From Planococcus lenghuensis (lineage in GTDB: Bacteria > Bacillota > Bacilli > Bacillales_A > Planococcaceae), in NCBI RefSeq assembly GCF_001999905.1, contig NZ_CP019640.1:913501-977500 (forward strand): a stretch of 64,000 bases of DNA. The letters run 5' to 3'. Position numbers and translations under genes: made by a program. Below, piece by piece: positions 8,620 through 17,114 of the stretch. Each line of letters starts with the position of its first letter. Positions within the stretch are counted from its first letter, which is position 1. The notes beneath the pieces are model-generated. The model worked only from the letters and a program-made list of their open reading frames with translations. It searched no databases and was not told where the DNA came from.

Positions 8620-9994
8620 GATGTACGCTAAGTTTCTTAAAGTGATTGCTGTCTTTACCTTGGTTCTCTTTTCTTTACTCTCATTTTCGTCTGCAACTGA
8701 CGCAGCCAGTTCCACATACGTGACAAAAGGCTACACGACAAGCAAAGTCGTAGCCCTTACGTTTGATGATGGCTCGGATGGTACAAACATCAATAAGATC
8801 CTTAAAATTCTTTCGGATAATAATGTCAATGCTACTTTCTTCCTAACGGGTTCGGGCGCAAATGCACATCCGCAGGCCATTCGGAATATCGCTGCCAACG
8901 GGCACCAGCTCGGCAACCACTCATATTCACATCCCGATTTCACGACAATTTCTGCTGCGAAGATTAAAAGTGAGTTGGATCGGACAGAGGCCACCATTAA
9001 AAGCATAACAGGAAAGTCGACAAAACCGATCTTCCGTGCACCGTTCGGAGCAAGCAATGCTGCTGCATTACAGGCGATTGGTGATGCAGGCTATACACAT
9101 ACGATTCAATGGGATATCGACACAATCGATTGGAGAGGCATTTCCTCCAGTCAAATTTTGTCCAAAGTAATGAATAACGTTCAGCCGGGCTCTATTATTT
9201 TGATGCATACCGGTGCAGGCGCATCCGGTACACCTGGCGCACTTCCATCCATGATTTCGCAATTGAAAGCGAAAGGATACAAATTCGTTACGGTTTCTGA
9301 GATGTTGAACCTGCCGTCAAGCACGCCGCCATCAGGTGCGACATATACGGTGAAATCCGGGGATACTCTTTATAGTATTGCAAACCGGTATAATGTGACG
9401 GTCGCTCAATTAGCTGCAGCGAATAACATCTCAAACACGAGTTTAATCCGGGTAGGGCAAGTGCTCGTCATTCCGGGCAAAACGACAACTCCGCCACCAG
9501 TTACTTCAGTCAAATATACAGTAAAGTCCGGTGATACTTTGTACCGGATTGCCTTGAAATACAATGTATCTGTTTCGCAATTGGCCGCAGCGAATAATAT
9601 CGCAAATCCGAGTCTGATCCGGGTAGGGCAAGTGCTGGTCATTCCGGGTAAAACGACGACTCCACCGCCATCAACAGCGGTCAAGTACACGGTGAAATCC
9701 GGGGATACATTATACCGGATTGCGCTAAAATATGGCGTATCGGTTTCCCAGCTTGCAACAGCAAATAACATTTCCAATCCGAGCTTGATCCAGGTGGGGC
9801 AAGTGCTGGTTATTCCAGGCAAGACGACGACTCCGCCACCTGCAACGACTGTCCGTTACACAGTGAAATCAGGGGACACGTTATATTCAATCGCACAGCG
9901 CTATAATGTGTCGGTGATGAAGATTGCCAGTGCCAACAATATTTCCAATCCAAGCCTGATCCGGGTTGGACAAGTGCTGGTCATTCCACAATAA
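8612..9994 (+). CDS. Secreted polysaccharide (peptidoglycan/chitin) deacetylase with four LysM repeats
   Basis: 460 residues. Signal peptide about 1-31; carbohydrate esterase family 4 domain about 45-230 with all motifs: TFDDG (50-54), metal-binding HSYSH (103-107), RAPFG (142-146), the DTIDW segment (169-173) and LMH (196-198). Then four LysM domains (about 243-460), each starting (Y)TVKSGDTLY and ending RVGQVLVIP, joined by GKTTTPPP linkers. It should deacetylate N-acetylglucosamine residues in the wall while bound by LysM. The LysM DNA repeats (9337-9990) are alike enough to recombine. Start is either ATG 8612 or ATG 8621; AAGAAGGGG upstream serves both imperfectly. Confidence 0.92.
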   Translation: MSRMYAKFLKVIAVFTLVLFSLLSFSSATDAASSTYVTKGYTTSKVVALTFDDGSDGTNINKILKILSDNNVNATFFLTGSGANAHPQAIRNIAANGHQLGNHSYSHPDFTTISAAKIKSELDRTEATIKSITGKSTKPIFRAPFGASNAAALQAIGDAGYTHTIQWDIDTIDWRGISSSQILSKVMNNVQPGSIILMHTGAGASGTPGALPSMISQLKAKGYKFVTVSEMLNLPSSTPPSGATYTVKSGDTLYSIANRYNVTVAQLAAANNISNTSLIRVGQVLVIPGKTTTPPPVTSVKYTVKSGDTLYRIALKYNVSVSQLAAANNIANPSLIRVGQVLVIPGKTTTPPPSTAVKYTVKSGDTLYRIALKYGVSVSQLATANNISNPSLIQVGQVLVIPGKTTTPPPATTVRYTVKSGDTLYSIAQRYNVSVMKIASANNISNPSLIRVGQVLVIPQ

Positions 9995-10061
9995 TAATTG
10001 CCCGCTGCTTTTTGCTGAACGCCTTCTGGAGATTATTGCGCGATGACTCTATCATCGTTAC

Positions 10062-10096
10062 AATGAAAAAAGCCGCCGCAAGCGGCTTTTTTCATT
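10062..10096 (+). terminator. Terminator after the deacetylase gene
   Basis: 15-bp symmetrical stem AATGAAAAAAGCCGC/GCGGCTTTTTTCATT with a five-base loop. It works in either direction and lies right before the histidine kinase gene. Confidence 0.9.
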
Positions 10097-10118
10097 GGGG
10101 AAGGGAGATGACGAGGGA

Positions 10119-11381
10119 TTGCGGGAATTAGCGACAGGCATGATCAATAATTTTTTCTTCATCATTTTCCCCATTGTTCTATACCAATTGTTTGCAATAG
10201 CTGGCCGTCAGCAACTCTTCTCTAAACACAAAATCATCCTCACTGCGCTATTCTCCATTTCCAGCGTGCTTTGCGTGTTGTTTCCGTATCAGTTTCTATC
10301 AGAAGACTATATCTTTGATCTGAGGCAAGTGCCGCTTATTGTCGGCGGGCTTTACGGGGGACCGGCAGTAAGTGCGGTGATCTTCGTGGTGACTTCTGCA
10401 GTGCGCATCGGTATCGGAGGAGACGGCATGTACATTGCCGTCTTGAATCTGCTGTTGGTTGCTGTTGTTGTGCCGTTGCTTCGCAATTTCTATCTGCGGA
10501 TGGGATGGCTGGCGAAAATTCTCTTCGTGTTTCTCGTTTCAATAACATCCTTGCTGTTCAACCTGGTGGCTGGTCACTTGCTGTTTGGTGATCCGATTCA
10601 TCACATTGTGGATGTTTGGTTGATGCTGATGCTGAACCAGGGAATGATCGCAGCCATTGCCGCCCTGTTAATTGAACGCATCCAGCGACAGGAATACATG
10701 CTGAATGCGCTCATCAAGCATGAGAAACTGGAGACGGTCAGTCATTTTGCGGCTTCCGTTTCTCACGAGCTCAGGAATCCGATTCAAAGTATCAAAGGGT
10801 TTGTACAGCTATTAAACAACCACGAGTATGATCGGGATAGACAGACGGAATTCCATAACACCATTCTGCAGGAAATCAATGCGGCCGAAAAGCTGATCGA
10901 GGATTATTTGATCTTTGCTAAACCGGCGTACGGCCGGATCGAAACAATTCATACGAAATCGGAAATTGAAAAAATCATGAATATTCTCGGTCCCTATGCA
11001 GCAGAAAGGGAAATTAAAATTGTGCTGACTGCTCCTGAAGATGGCTTGCGGATTGCTGTAGACCCGCAGAAATTCCAGCAAGCGGTTATTAATATCATTC
11101 GAAACGGCATAGATGCCATGCCGGCGGGTGGTCTTTTTTCCATTGTCATCCAACGGGAGAAATCAGCTGTTCTGATAAAACTGACAGACAGCGGCAGCGG
11201 CATGACGAAAGAGGAGATACAGCGGCTGGGCGAGCCGTACTTCTCGACGAAGACAACGGGAACGGGACTCGGAATGATGGTGACATACAGTGTCATCAGC
11301 CAAATGCATGGAGAGATTGACGTCATTTCAGAAAAGGGCCAGGGCACAACTTTCACTCTGACTTTTGCGGCAGCAGAATGA
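10119..11381 (+). CDS. Membrane sensor histidine kinase (5TMR-LYT type, orphan)
   Basis: About 420 residues. The N-terminal 180 residues form five or six membrane helices with LRQVPLIVGGLYGGP and AVRIGIGGDG, the hallmarks of the 5TM receptors of LytS/YhcK type. A DHp domain follows (AASVSHELRNPIQSIKGF, phospho-histidine about residue 216), then HATPase_c with NIIRNGIDAM (N box), DSGSGM (G1) and TTGTGLGM (G2). It resembles KinB-like sporulation or stress kinases. No response regulator is adjacent, so it is an orphan. The start is unsure: TTG 10119 (AGGGAG 11 bases upstream) or ATG 10140; the open frame to 10095 runs into the upstream terminator. Confidence 0.88.
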   Translation: MRELATGMINNFFFIIFPIVLYQLFAIAGRQQLFSKHKIILTALFSISSVLCVLFPYQFLSEDYIFDLRQVPLIVGGLYGGPAVSAVIFVVTSAVRIGIGGDGMYIAVLNLLLVAVVVPLLRNFYLRMGWLAKILFVFLVSITSLLFNLVAGHLLFGDPIHHIVDVWLMLMLNQGMIAAIAALLIERIQRQEYMLNALIKHEKLETVSHFAASVSHELRNPIQSIKGFVQLLNNHEYDRDRQTEFHNTILQEINAAEKLIEDYLIFAKPAYGRIETIHTKSEIEKIMNILGPYAAEREIKIVLTAPEDGLRIAVDPQKFQQAVINIIRNGIDAMPAGGLFSIVIQREKSAVLIKLTDSGSGMTKEEIQRLGEPYFSTKTTGTGLGMMVTYSVISQMHGEIDVISEKGQGTTFTLTFAAAE

Positions 11382-11407
11382 ATCGCGCTGTGTCGGATGG
11401 GAGTCAT

Positions 11408-12280
11408 TCATGTGCGGTTCAATTGTGCAAGAAATGGTAAAATAGCCTGTTCTTTCAGTTTGGCTTCGAACATGATATCTGCATCTGTTCCTTTCAGCAG
11501 CACCAGCAATTCCTCGAAATCCTCGGCAGATACAACACCGTGGTGACGCCGGTCTGTCCGGCTTTCTTTACCGGTACTGATATGGATTTTCGGTATCCCG
11601 AATCCTTTCCAGGTAGCCATTATTGCAGCGATATCGACAGGGGTACCGTCATTATTGCAATTATGATGATGGATATCGAAACAGATGGGGATGCCACAGT
11701 CCCGGCTAATATCGAGTACATCCTGGACAGTAAATGTCTTATCGTCATTTTCCAATCGCAGTTTTTGTCTGATGCTGGCTGATAATCGGCGGTAGTTTTG
11801 TGAAAACCGGAGTTTTGCCTGTTCTTTGTCGCCATATGCGCCTCCCGTATGCACGATCAGATCGGTTCCGCCTAAAAGGGTGATAAGTTTGTCATGATAT
11901 TCCAAATCAGCGACCGATTTATCAACCACTTCTTCTTTCGGTGAATTTAAAACTGTGTACTGTCCGGGGTGCATGGACAGCCGCATATGGTGCGTGCGGA
12001 CCAAGTCGCGAATCTGTCCTGTCAAAAAGAGGACATCTTCGTCTGTCCACCAATTCCAGTCATTCACCGGATGAGTGGAGAGAGGGACAATCGAACTTGA
12101 CGCCCGGTAAAAATAAATATCATGCAACAGGTTCCATTCAAGTATTTTTAAGGTGGTCTCCAAATTTTTTACGGTCAATTCTTTAATGACAGCTGAGCCT
12201 TGTGTTTCAGCTGTCGCTGTGCGGCATGTTCTGAATACGCTTTGCAATTCAGTATTCATGCAGGCATATCCAAGTCTCAT
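11408..12280 (-). CDS. uvsE: UV DNA damage endonuclease UvsE
   Basis: 290-residue TIM-barrel, metal-dependent endonuclease that nicks DNA 5' of UV photoproducts. It begins MRLGYACMNTELQSVFRTCR and contains RLSMHPGQYTVLNSP, LIVHTGGAYGDKEQA, CFDIHHHNCNNDG and KIHISTGKESRTDRRHHG, with the conserved His, Asp and Glu metal ligands of the family. It is slightly shorter at the C-terminus than Bacillus relatives (about 317). ATG is preceded by AAGGAG at 8 bases. It converges on the histidine kinase gene with only 26 bases between stops and no clear terminator. Confidence 0.92.
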   Translation of the reverse strand: MRLGYACMNTELQSVFRTCRTATAETQGSAVIKELTVKNLETTLKILEWNLLHDIYFYRASSSIVPLSTHPVNDWNWWTDEDVLFLTGQIRDLVRTHHMRLSMHPGQYTVLNSPKEEVVDKSVADLEYHDKLITLLGGTDLIVHTGGAYGDKEQAKLRFSQNYRRLSASIRQKLRLENDDKTFTVQDVLDISRDCGIPICFDIHHHNCNNDGTPVDIAAIMATWKGFGIPKIHISTGKESRTDRRHHGVVSAEDFEELLVLLKGTDADIMFEAKLKEQAILPFLAQLNRT

Positions 12281-12301
12281 GGTATCAGCTCCTTATTCCG
12301 G

Positions 12302-12366
12302 CTATACCCGCAAAATGGCAGATGGCAAACGGCAAATGTTTCAGCGCAGTCGTCTGCCGGGTATAG
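12302..12366. repeat. 9-bp inverted repeat in the uvsE upstream gap
   Basis: CTATACCCG (12302-12310) and CGGGTATAG (12358-12366) are a perfect inverted pair 47 bases apart, in the gap between the divergent uvsE and small-protein genes. Between them are tandem GGCAAA-like units. Could be two operator halves or an RNA stem. Confidence 0.4.
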
Positions 12367-12403
12367 AAGGGACGGAACAATAATGACGAGGAGAGAATAC
12401 AAC

Positions 12404-12565
12404 GTGTTTGAACAGCCACCGGAATCACCGTTTGAATTCAAGCGGGAACAAATTATCGAAGACCTGGTAGAAAACAATATATTCAAAGTGGGCGGCCGGC
12501 AATTATACGAGCTATCACTTTATGAACTGCTGAAAACCCATACAGAAGACCAGACAGCCGAATAG
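12404..12565 (+). CDS. Small acidic protein resembling the FbpA family
   Basis: 53 residues, beginning MFEQPPESPFEFKREQIIE. The GRQLYELSLYEL segment recalls the RQLYELTLSELE pattern I associate with Bacillus 'Fur-regulated basic protein' FbpA relatives, but this protein is acidic and I saw no Fur box upstream, so the name is tentative. GTG 12404 is the likely start, with GAGGAGAG 8 bases upstream; the in-frame ATG at 12383 has no such site. A terminator overlaps the end of the gene. Confidence 0.6.
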   Translation: MFEQPPESPFEFKREQIIEDLVENNIFKVGGRQLYELSLYELLKTHTEDQTAE

Positions 12566-12579
12566 ACTTCGGCTTTTTT
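12556..12579 (+). terminator. Terminator of the small-protein gene
   Basis: Stem AGCCGAA/TTCGGCT, loop TAGAC, then six T. Confidence 0.8.
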
Positions 12580-12608
12580 CAATATACCGATTAAAGGGAG
12601 GCGGCGGC

Positions 12609-14078
12609 ATGCACAGCAAAGAACTGGAGAAGTTCCGGAAAGAACGGCTTGATGAAGTTACAATTGATGAGCTCCAGGCATTGATGGAAGCGGGGGAACT
12701 GACTGCAGAGCAACTCGTTCTGATGTACAGGGAAAACATTTCACTATACGGTCAGCAAATCAATGCTGTACTGGAATTGAATCCGGATGCTTTGCAGACG
12801 GCTCAGGCATTGGACTTTGAGCGGCAGATGAAAGGCCCGCGTTCAAAGATTCACGGGATTCCCGTATTGGTGAAAGATAATTTTGACACGAATGACAAAA
12901 TGCATACAAGTGCCGGTTCACTTGCCCTGAAAGACCATTATGCACTTGAAGATGCTGCAGTCGTTAAACGGCTGCGCGGGGCAGGAGTAATTATTCTCGG
13001 CAAGACGAATATGACCGAGTGGGCGAATTTCATGTCGCAGGATATGCCGAACGGTTACAGTTCAAGAGGCGGACAGGTAAAGAACCCTTACGGTGAATTT
13101 GATGTCGGCGGATCCAGTTCCGGCTCGGCAGCGGCTGTCGCGGCTAATCTTACAGTTGCTGCACTTGGAACAGAGACATCGGGTTCCATCATTAACCCGG
13201 CTGCACAGAATAGCCTGGTCGGCATTAAACCGACGGTCGGCCTGGTGAGCCGGAGAGGGATTATCCCGCTGTCCCATACACAGGATACACCAGGACCGCT
13301 GGGCCGGACGCTGCGTGATGCCGTTGCGTTGCTTGAAGGAATGATCGGCAAAGATGGGGGCGACCCCATTACGGTGATGGCAGAGCCGTTCGAACAATAT
13401 GACTGGACCCGTCATTTTAATGAAAATGGACTCAGCGGTGTACGGATCGGCATCGCCCGCCATTTATTTGAAGATGACATTTCCGAAGAGATGGCGGAAC
13501 AGTTTAAAACAGCACTTCAGCAGCTGGAAAAATGCGGCGCCGTTATTAAAGATCAGGTAAAATTAGGCGTGAATCAGGAAGATCTCGGCTTCGCCGTGCT
13601 GCTGCATGAATTTAAAGCAGACCTCGATGATTATCTCGGAAAATCGAATCCCCATAACCCAATCCGTTCCATGCGGGACGTTATGAGCTTTAATGGAGAA
13701 CACGCTGATAAAATGCTGAAGTACGGGCAAAATCTGTTGGAGCAGGCGAGCAGATTAAGCGGTGAATTGACCGAGCGCGCATACGAGGAAGCGCTCGAGC
13801 GCAACCGGTTTCTTGCAGCAGAACAAGGACTGCGTAAAAACCTCAAGGAAGCCGGAGTAGATGTGCTCGTGCTGCCGCAGGATTTCGGCTGTAATATCGC
13901 CGCTGCTGCCGGCTTCCCGTCCATTACAGTTCCGTGCTCATTCACGTCTGAAGGGGAGCCGTTCGGCATCACCTTCACCGGTCACGCATTCTCCGAACCG
14001 AAACTGATTGAATATGCCTATGCATTTGAACAGGCGGCAAAAGGCCGACACAAGCCCGGATTTTCAAGCGGGTCCTAG
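12609..14078 (+). CDS. Amidase signature family hydrolase
   Basis: 489-residue amidase of the GatA/amidase signature family, which hydrolyses amide bonds with a Ser-cisSer-Lys triad. The Lys is K89 (GIPVLVKDN); the cis-Ser is about 170 (DVGGSSSGSA); the nucleophile is about S193 (GTETSGSI). The C-terminal half ends with AAAAGFPSITVPCSF and GEPFGITFTG, as in stand-alone amidases rather than tRNA amidotransferase subunits, and no gatC/gatB neighbours exist. AGGGAGG lies 7 bases before the ATG. The ATP-grasp ligase starts 49 bases downstream, so the amidase may act on a D-amino acid amide or wall peptide; that is inference. Confidence 0.88.
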   Translation: MHSKELEKFRKERLDEVTIDELQALMEAGELTAEQLVLMYRENISLYGQQINAVLELNPDALQTAQALDFERQMKGPRSKIHGIPVLVKDNFDTNDKMHTSAGSLALKDHYALEDAAVVKRLRGAGVIILGKTNMTEWANFMSQDMPNGYSSRGGQVKNPYGEFDVGGSSSGSAAAVAANLTVAALGTETSGSIINPAAQNSLVGIKPTVGLVSRRGIIPLSHTQDTPGPLGRTLRDAVALLEGMIGKDGGDPITVMAEPFEQYDWTRHFNENGLSGVRIGIARHLFEDDISEEMAEQFKTALQQLEKCGAVIKDQVKLGVNQEDLGFAVLLHEFKADLDDYLGKSNPHNPIRSMRDVMSFNGEHADKMLKYGQNLLEQASRLSGELTERAYEEALERNRFLAAEQGLRKNLKEAGVDVLVLPQDFGCNIAAAAGFPSITVPCSFTSEGEPFGITFTGHAFSEPKLIEYAYAFEQAAKGRHKPGFSSGS

Positions 14079-14127
14079 TGTGGTAGACTGGATATTATGA
14101 ATTTAATCAAAGTGAGATGATGTTAGG

Positions 14128-15354
14128 ATGTCAACAATGAATGCAGAATTTCTGCCCGTTTTACTGGGCTCTGATATGAATGCCTATGGGATGGCCCGTT
14201 CGTTTCATGAAGCATACGGCATTAAGCCGCTCGTCGTGGGCCGGGCGGCTATGACCGTGACGCAAAACAGTAAAATTCTTTCATTCCGCTCGGTTGAAGG
14301 GTTAAATGAAGATGGCGTATTTCTGGAAGAGATGATGAAGCTGGCCAATGAATTTCCGGAAGTGCCTAAATTGCTTCTGGCCTGCGGAGATGATTATGCC
14401 AAATTGATTATCCGGCATAAGCCGGAACTCGAAAAGCATTTCGCCGTTCCGTATATCGGTGAAGAACTCATGAACCGGATTGTACTGAAAGAGAATTTTT
14501 ATAAAATCTGTGATCAGTACGGATTCAGTTATCCAAAGACAGCAATGGCTACTCCTGAGGACCGCGGGAACCTGAAGCTCGATTTCGATTATCCGATTAT
14601 TATTAAAGCGTCGAATTCTGTCGCTTACTGGAATTGCAGCTTCCCCGGTAAAAAGAAAGTATTCGTCGCGCATGATGAAATGGAACGGAACGCCATCTTT
14701 GAGGCAATCTATTCCTCAAGTTATCAGGATAACCTGATCATCCAGGAATTTATCCCGGGTGATGATTCTTATATGCGCGTGTTGAATGCATATGTCGGCA
14801 AGGACGGCAAACTGAAACTCATGTCACTTGGCAATCCGATTCTTGAAGAACACACACCGGAAGGAATCGGAAGTTATGCAGCTATCATCACCACATACGA
14901 CGAAGCATTGATGGACCGGGTGCGGTTTTTCCTTGAAGACATCGGGTACACCGGTTTCGCGAATTTCGATATGAAATATGACGTGCGGGATGGAGAGTAT
15001 AAATTATTCGAGATCAATCTGCGTAACGGCCGCAGCAGTTATTATGTGACAGCGAGCGGTTATAATTTGATGAAGTATGCTGCGGATGACCATATCTTCA
15101 ATATCCCGCAGCAAGTGACTTATGCAGATAACGAACATCTATGGACGATCATTCCGAACGGTGTGCTGTACAAATATGCACAGAACAAGGAATTGAAGAA
15201 AAAAGCGCACCGGCTGATCAATGAAGGAAAAGTGACGAATTCACTTTTTTACAATCAGGACATCAACCCGAAGCGCTGGTTCAATCTGACGCTGAACAGC
15301 ATGAACTATTACCGCAAGTATAAAAAGTATTTCAATAATAAGGGATTGTCATGA
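14128..15354 (+). CDS. ATP-grasp carboxylate-amine ligase, D-aspartate ligase-like
   Basis: 408 residues. The N-terminal part (FLPVLLGSDMNAYGMARSF) is a pre-ATP-grasp domain; the ATP-grasp core has DYPIIIKAS (K160), NLIIQEFIPGDDSYMRV and the metal-binding FEINLRNGRSSYYV (E295, N297). The overall pattern and the adjoining amino acid racemase recall Enterococcus faecium Aslfm, which joins D-aspartate to the lysine side chain of the peptidoglycan precursor. Planococcaceae are known for A4-alpha walls (L-Lys with D-Asp or D-Glu), which fits. The Shine-Dalgarno is weak (TTAGG next to the ATG). The stop overlaps the racemase ATG by four bases. The exact amino acid substrate cannot be read from sequence. 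Confidence 0.8.
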   Translation: MSTMNAEFLPVLLGSDMNAYGMARSFHEAYGIKPLVVGRAAMTVTQNSKILSFRSVEGLNEDGVFLEEMMKLANEFPEVPKLLLACGDDYAKLIIRHKPELEKHFAVPYIGEELMNRIVLKENFYKICDQYGFSYPKTAMATPEDRGNLKLDFDYPIIIKASNSVAYWNCSFPGKKKVFVAHDEMERNAIFEAIYSSSYQDNLIIQEFIPGDDSYMRVLNAYVGKDGKLKLMSLGNPILEEHTPEGIGSYAAIITTYDEALMDRVRFFLEDIGYTGFANFDMKYDVRDGEYKLFEINLRNGRSSYYVTASGYNLMKYAADDHIFNIPQQVTYADNEHLWTIIPNGVLYKYAQNKELKKKAHRLINEGKVTNSLFYNQDINPKRWFNLTLNSMNYYRKYKKYFNNKGLS

Positions 15355-16070
15355 AAAAGACACTTGGCATTATCGGCGGTGTAGGACCGCTTGCAACCAT
15401 GTATCTCGGTGAAAGCGTCGTCCGGCGCACCCTCGCTTCAAAAGACCAGGAACACATCCCGATGCTGATCTCCAATAATCCGCACATTCCCGATCGGACG
15501 GCCTATATTCTTGGGGAATCAGCGGAAAATCCGGTTCCGGTAATGATTCGGGATGCACTGAAACTGGTTGGCATGGGAGCTGAAGTACTGGCGATGCCAT
15601 GCAACACAGCTCATAGCTTTTATGAGCAGTTACAGGAAGCATTGCCGGTCCCGCTTTTGCATATGGTGAACGAGACAGCGAACGAAGCGAAGCGGGAAGG
15701 GGCAACCCGAACCGGTATATTAGCAACAGATGGCACATTGAAGACCCGGGTTTATCAGAAAGCGTGTGCAGAGGCAGGGCTTATGCCCATTGTTCCGCGC
15801 GCAGATATTCAAGAACTTGTTATGTCTGTCATTTATAAAAATGTAAAAGCAGGAGAACCGGTGAATGCCGAAAACTGGCAGAAGATTGATGCATATATGC
15901 GAGGAGCAGGTTGTGAAAAAGTGCTGCTTGGCTGTACTGAACTTTCAATCGTCTATAAGGAGCTTGCGCTCTCTGACCGGTATATCGATTCTTCTGTCGT
16001 ACTGGCAGAACGGGCGATTGAAGCATGCGGCTATGAAGTGAAAAATAAAAGGCTGAGCTTGGATTACTAA
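15351..16070 (+). CDS. Aspartate/glutamate racemase family protein
   Basis: 239-residue PLP-independent racemase. Both catalytic cysteines are present: C84 in AMPCNTAH and C195 in LLGCTELS. The start MKKTLGIIGGVGPLATMY is typical of the RacX/aspartate racemase branch rather than MurI. It overlaps the ATP-grasp ligase gene by ATGA, so the two are probably made together: the racemase would supply the D-amino acid that the ligase uses. A bidirectional terminator follows. RacX-type broad-specificity racemase is the alternative. Confidence 0.9.
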   Translation: MKKTLGIIGGVGPLATMYLGESVVRRTLASKDQEHIPMLISNNPHIPDRTAYILGESAENPVPVMIRDALKLVGMGAEVLAMPCNTAHSFYEQLQEALPVPLLHMVNETANEAKREGATRTGILATDGTLKTRVYQKACAEAGLMPIVPRADIQELVMSVIYKNVKAGEPVNAENWQKIDAYMRGAGCEKVLLGCTELSIVYKELALSDRYIDSSVVLAERAIEACGYEVKNKRLSLDY

Positions 16071-16085
16071 GCTCAGCCTTTTTGT
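16050..16085. terminator. Bidirectional terminator between racemase and TetR genes
   Basis: Stem AGGCTGAGCTT/AAGCTCAGCCT followed by TTTTT; the stem overlaps the racemase stop codon region. Confidence 0.85.
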
Positions 16086-16094
16086 GATGAATTT

Positions 16095-16937
16095 TCATGA
16101 TTCGGTGAGTGCCTGTCGGATATCATGACTAAACTCGGGAGTCAAAATTCCGTCGTTTTCAAGAGTCGTCACAACGCTGCCAATCAGATGCGTACGGGGA
16201 TTTGGCTCTTTCAGTTCATCAGCGATGAATGACAGGAGCTGTCCGGTCTGCTGATCTTCTGACTTGTCTGCAAGCGTTCTGGCTCTTGCATGAATTTCCA
16301 GCAATGCATTTGGTTGCTCTGTCTGAAATTCCCGTAATGTAAAAGGAAGGAATGTATCATTTGTTTGAAGCTGATCCACGAGAGAAGCTTCCATTCGCCG
16401 CAACACAAAATCTGTAAGGCGCTCAGCGGACATTTCACTGGTTGCGTTAGCTGCATGCAGATGAATAAGGTGCTGAATGGTTCCGAGAACGAGAGCGGAA
16501 TTTTCGAGAGCAAACGGTGCAGCCTGCTCGCCATACACATCTGTGATCCGGCCGGCAAGCCAGTAAATTTCACTGAAATGCAGCTGTTTAGCGAATGCTT
16601 TCAGCTCAGCATCTTCAGAATGAAAGATACTTTCAAAGAGCGGAAACAGTTTCCGCTCTTTGTTTATTCTGAGCCGAATTGCAATCTGTTCAGACAAGAC
16701 AGCTGCATCATTTATCTGTTCTCCTGTTGCCGCCTGCCGTCGTTTTATTTCTGTTTCTTCTGCAATGGCTTCGAGAATGCCGCGGAGGCACTCGCCTTTT
16801 GACGTGAAGTAATTATAGAAAGTGCCTTTTGAAATTTTTGCCCGGTCCAATATATCCTGAATGGAAGTGGCCGCGTAACCTTTTTCGATGAACAAGGTAT
16901 ACGCTGCATCAACGATCTGTTTTTTCTTCATGTTCAT
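16095..16937 (-). CDS. TetR/AcrR-family transcriptional regulator
   Basis: 280 residues, starting MNMKKKQIVDAAYTLFIEKG; the N-terminal TetR helix-turn-helix includes TSIQDILDRAKISKGTFYNY. The C-terminal ligand domain is longer than usual (TetR proteins are often 190-220 residues). It is divergent from a 14-TM drug efflux gene, and the pair resembles B. subtilis lmrA-lmrB, so it likely represses that transporter and itself. ATG 16937 has AAGGTGG 6 bases upstream; an in-frame GTG three codons earlier lies inside that site. Confidence 0.88.
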   Translation of the reverse strand: MNMKKKQIVDAAYTLFIEKGYAATSIQDILDRAKISKGTFYNYFTSKGECLRGILEAIAEETEIKRRQAATGEQINDAAVLSEQIAIRLRINKERKLFPLFESIFHSEDAELKAFAKQLHFSEIYWLAGRITDVYGEQAAPFALENSALVLGTIQHLIHLHAANATSEMSAERLTDFVLRRMEASLVDQLQTNDTFLPFTLREFQTEQPNALLEIHARARTLADKSEDQQTGQLLSFIADELKEPNPRTHLIGSVVTTLENDGILTPEFSHDIRQALTES

Positions 16938-16950
16938 AAATGCCACCTTT

Positions 16951-16965
16951 TATACTCATAGTATA
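16951..16965. promoter_or_regulatory. Candidate TetR operator
   Basis: TATACT-CAT-AGTATA, a perfect 6-bp inverted repeat 14 bases upstream of the TetR start, in the gap between the divergent regulator and efflux genes. Confidence 0.5.
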
Positions 16966-17114
16966 CTCTTATCATACAGTTGAAAACGCTTTACATCAAC
17001 GTTTTAAGATTTTGTGATTCAAGTGATTGCTTTTATTGAACAATCGGTATAGAATAGCAAAGTGTACTGTTGGTATATAAATTAAACGATAGGTATAAAT
17101 GGAGGAATAACCAG

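Noticed and set aside
9406..9822. Long minus-strand open frame opposite the deacetylase gene
   Set aside because: It is the antisense shadow of the LysM repeats; its periodicity comes from the repeats on the plus strand.
9337..9990. Tandem DNA repeats as a possible CRISPR or satellite
   Set aside because: Unit length (about 165-170 bp) and translation show four LysM domains in one protein.
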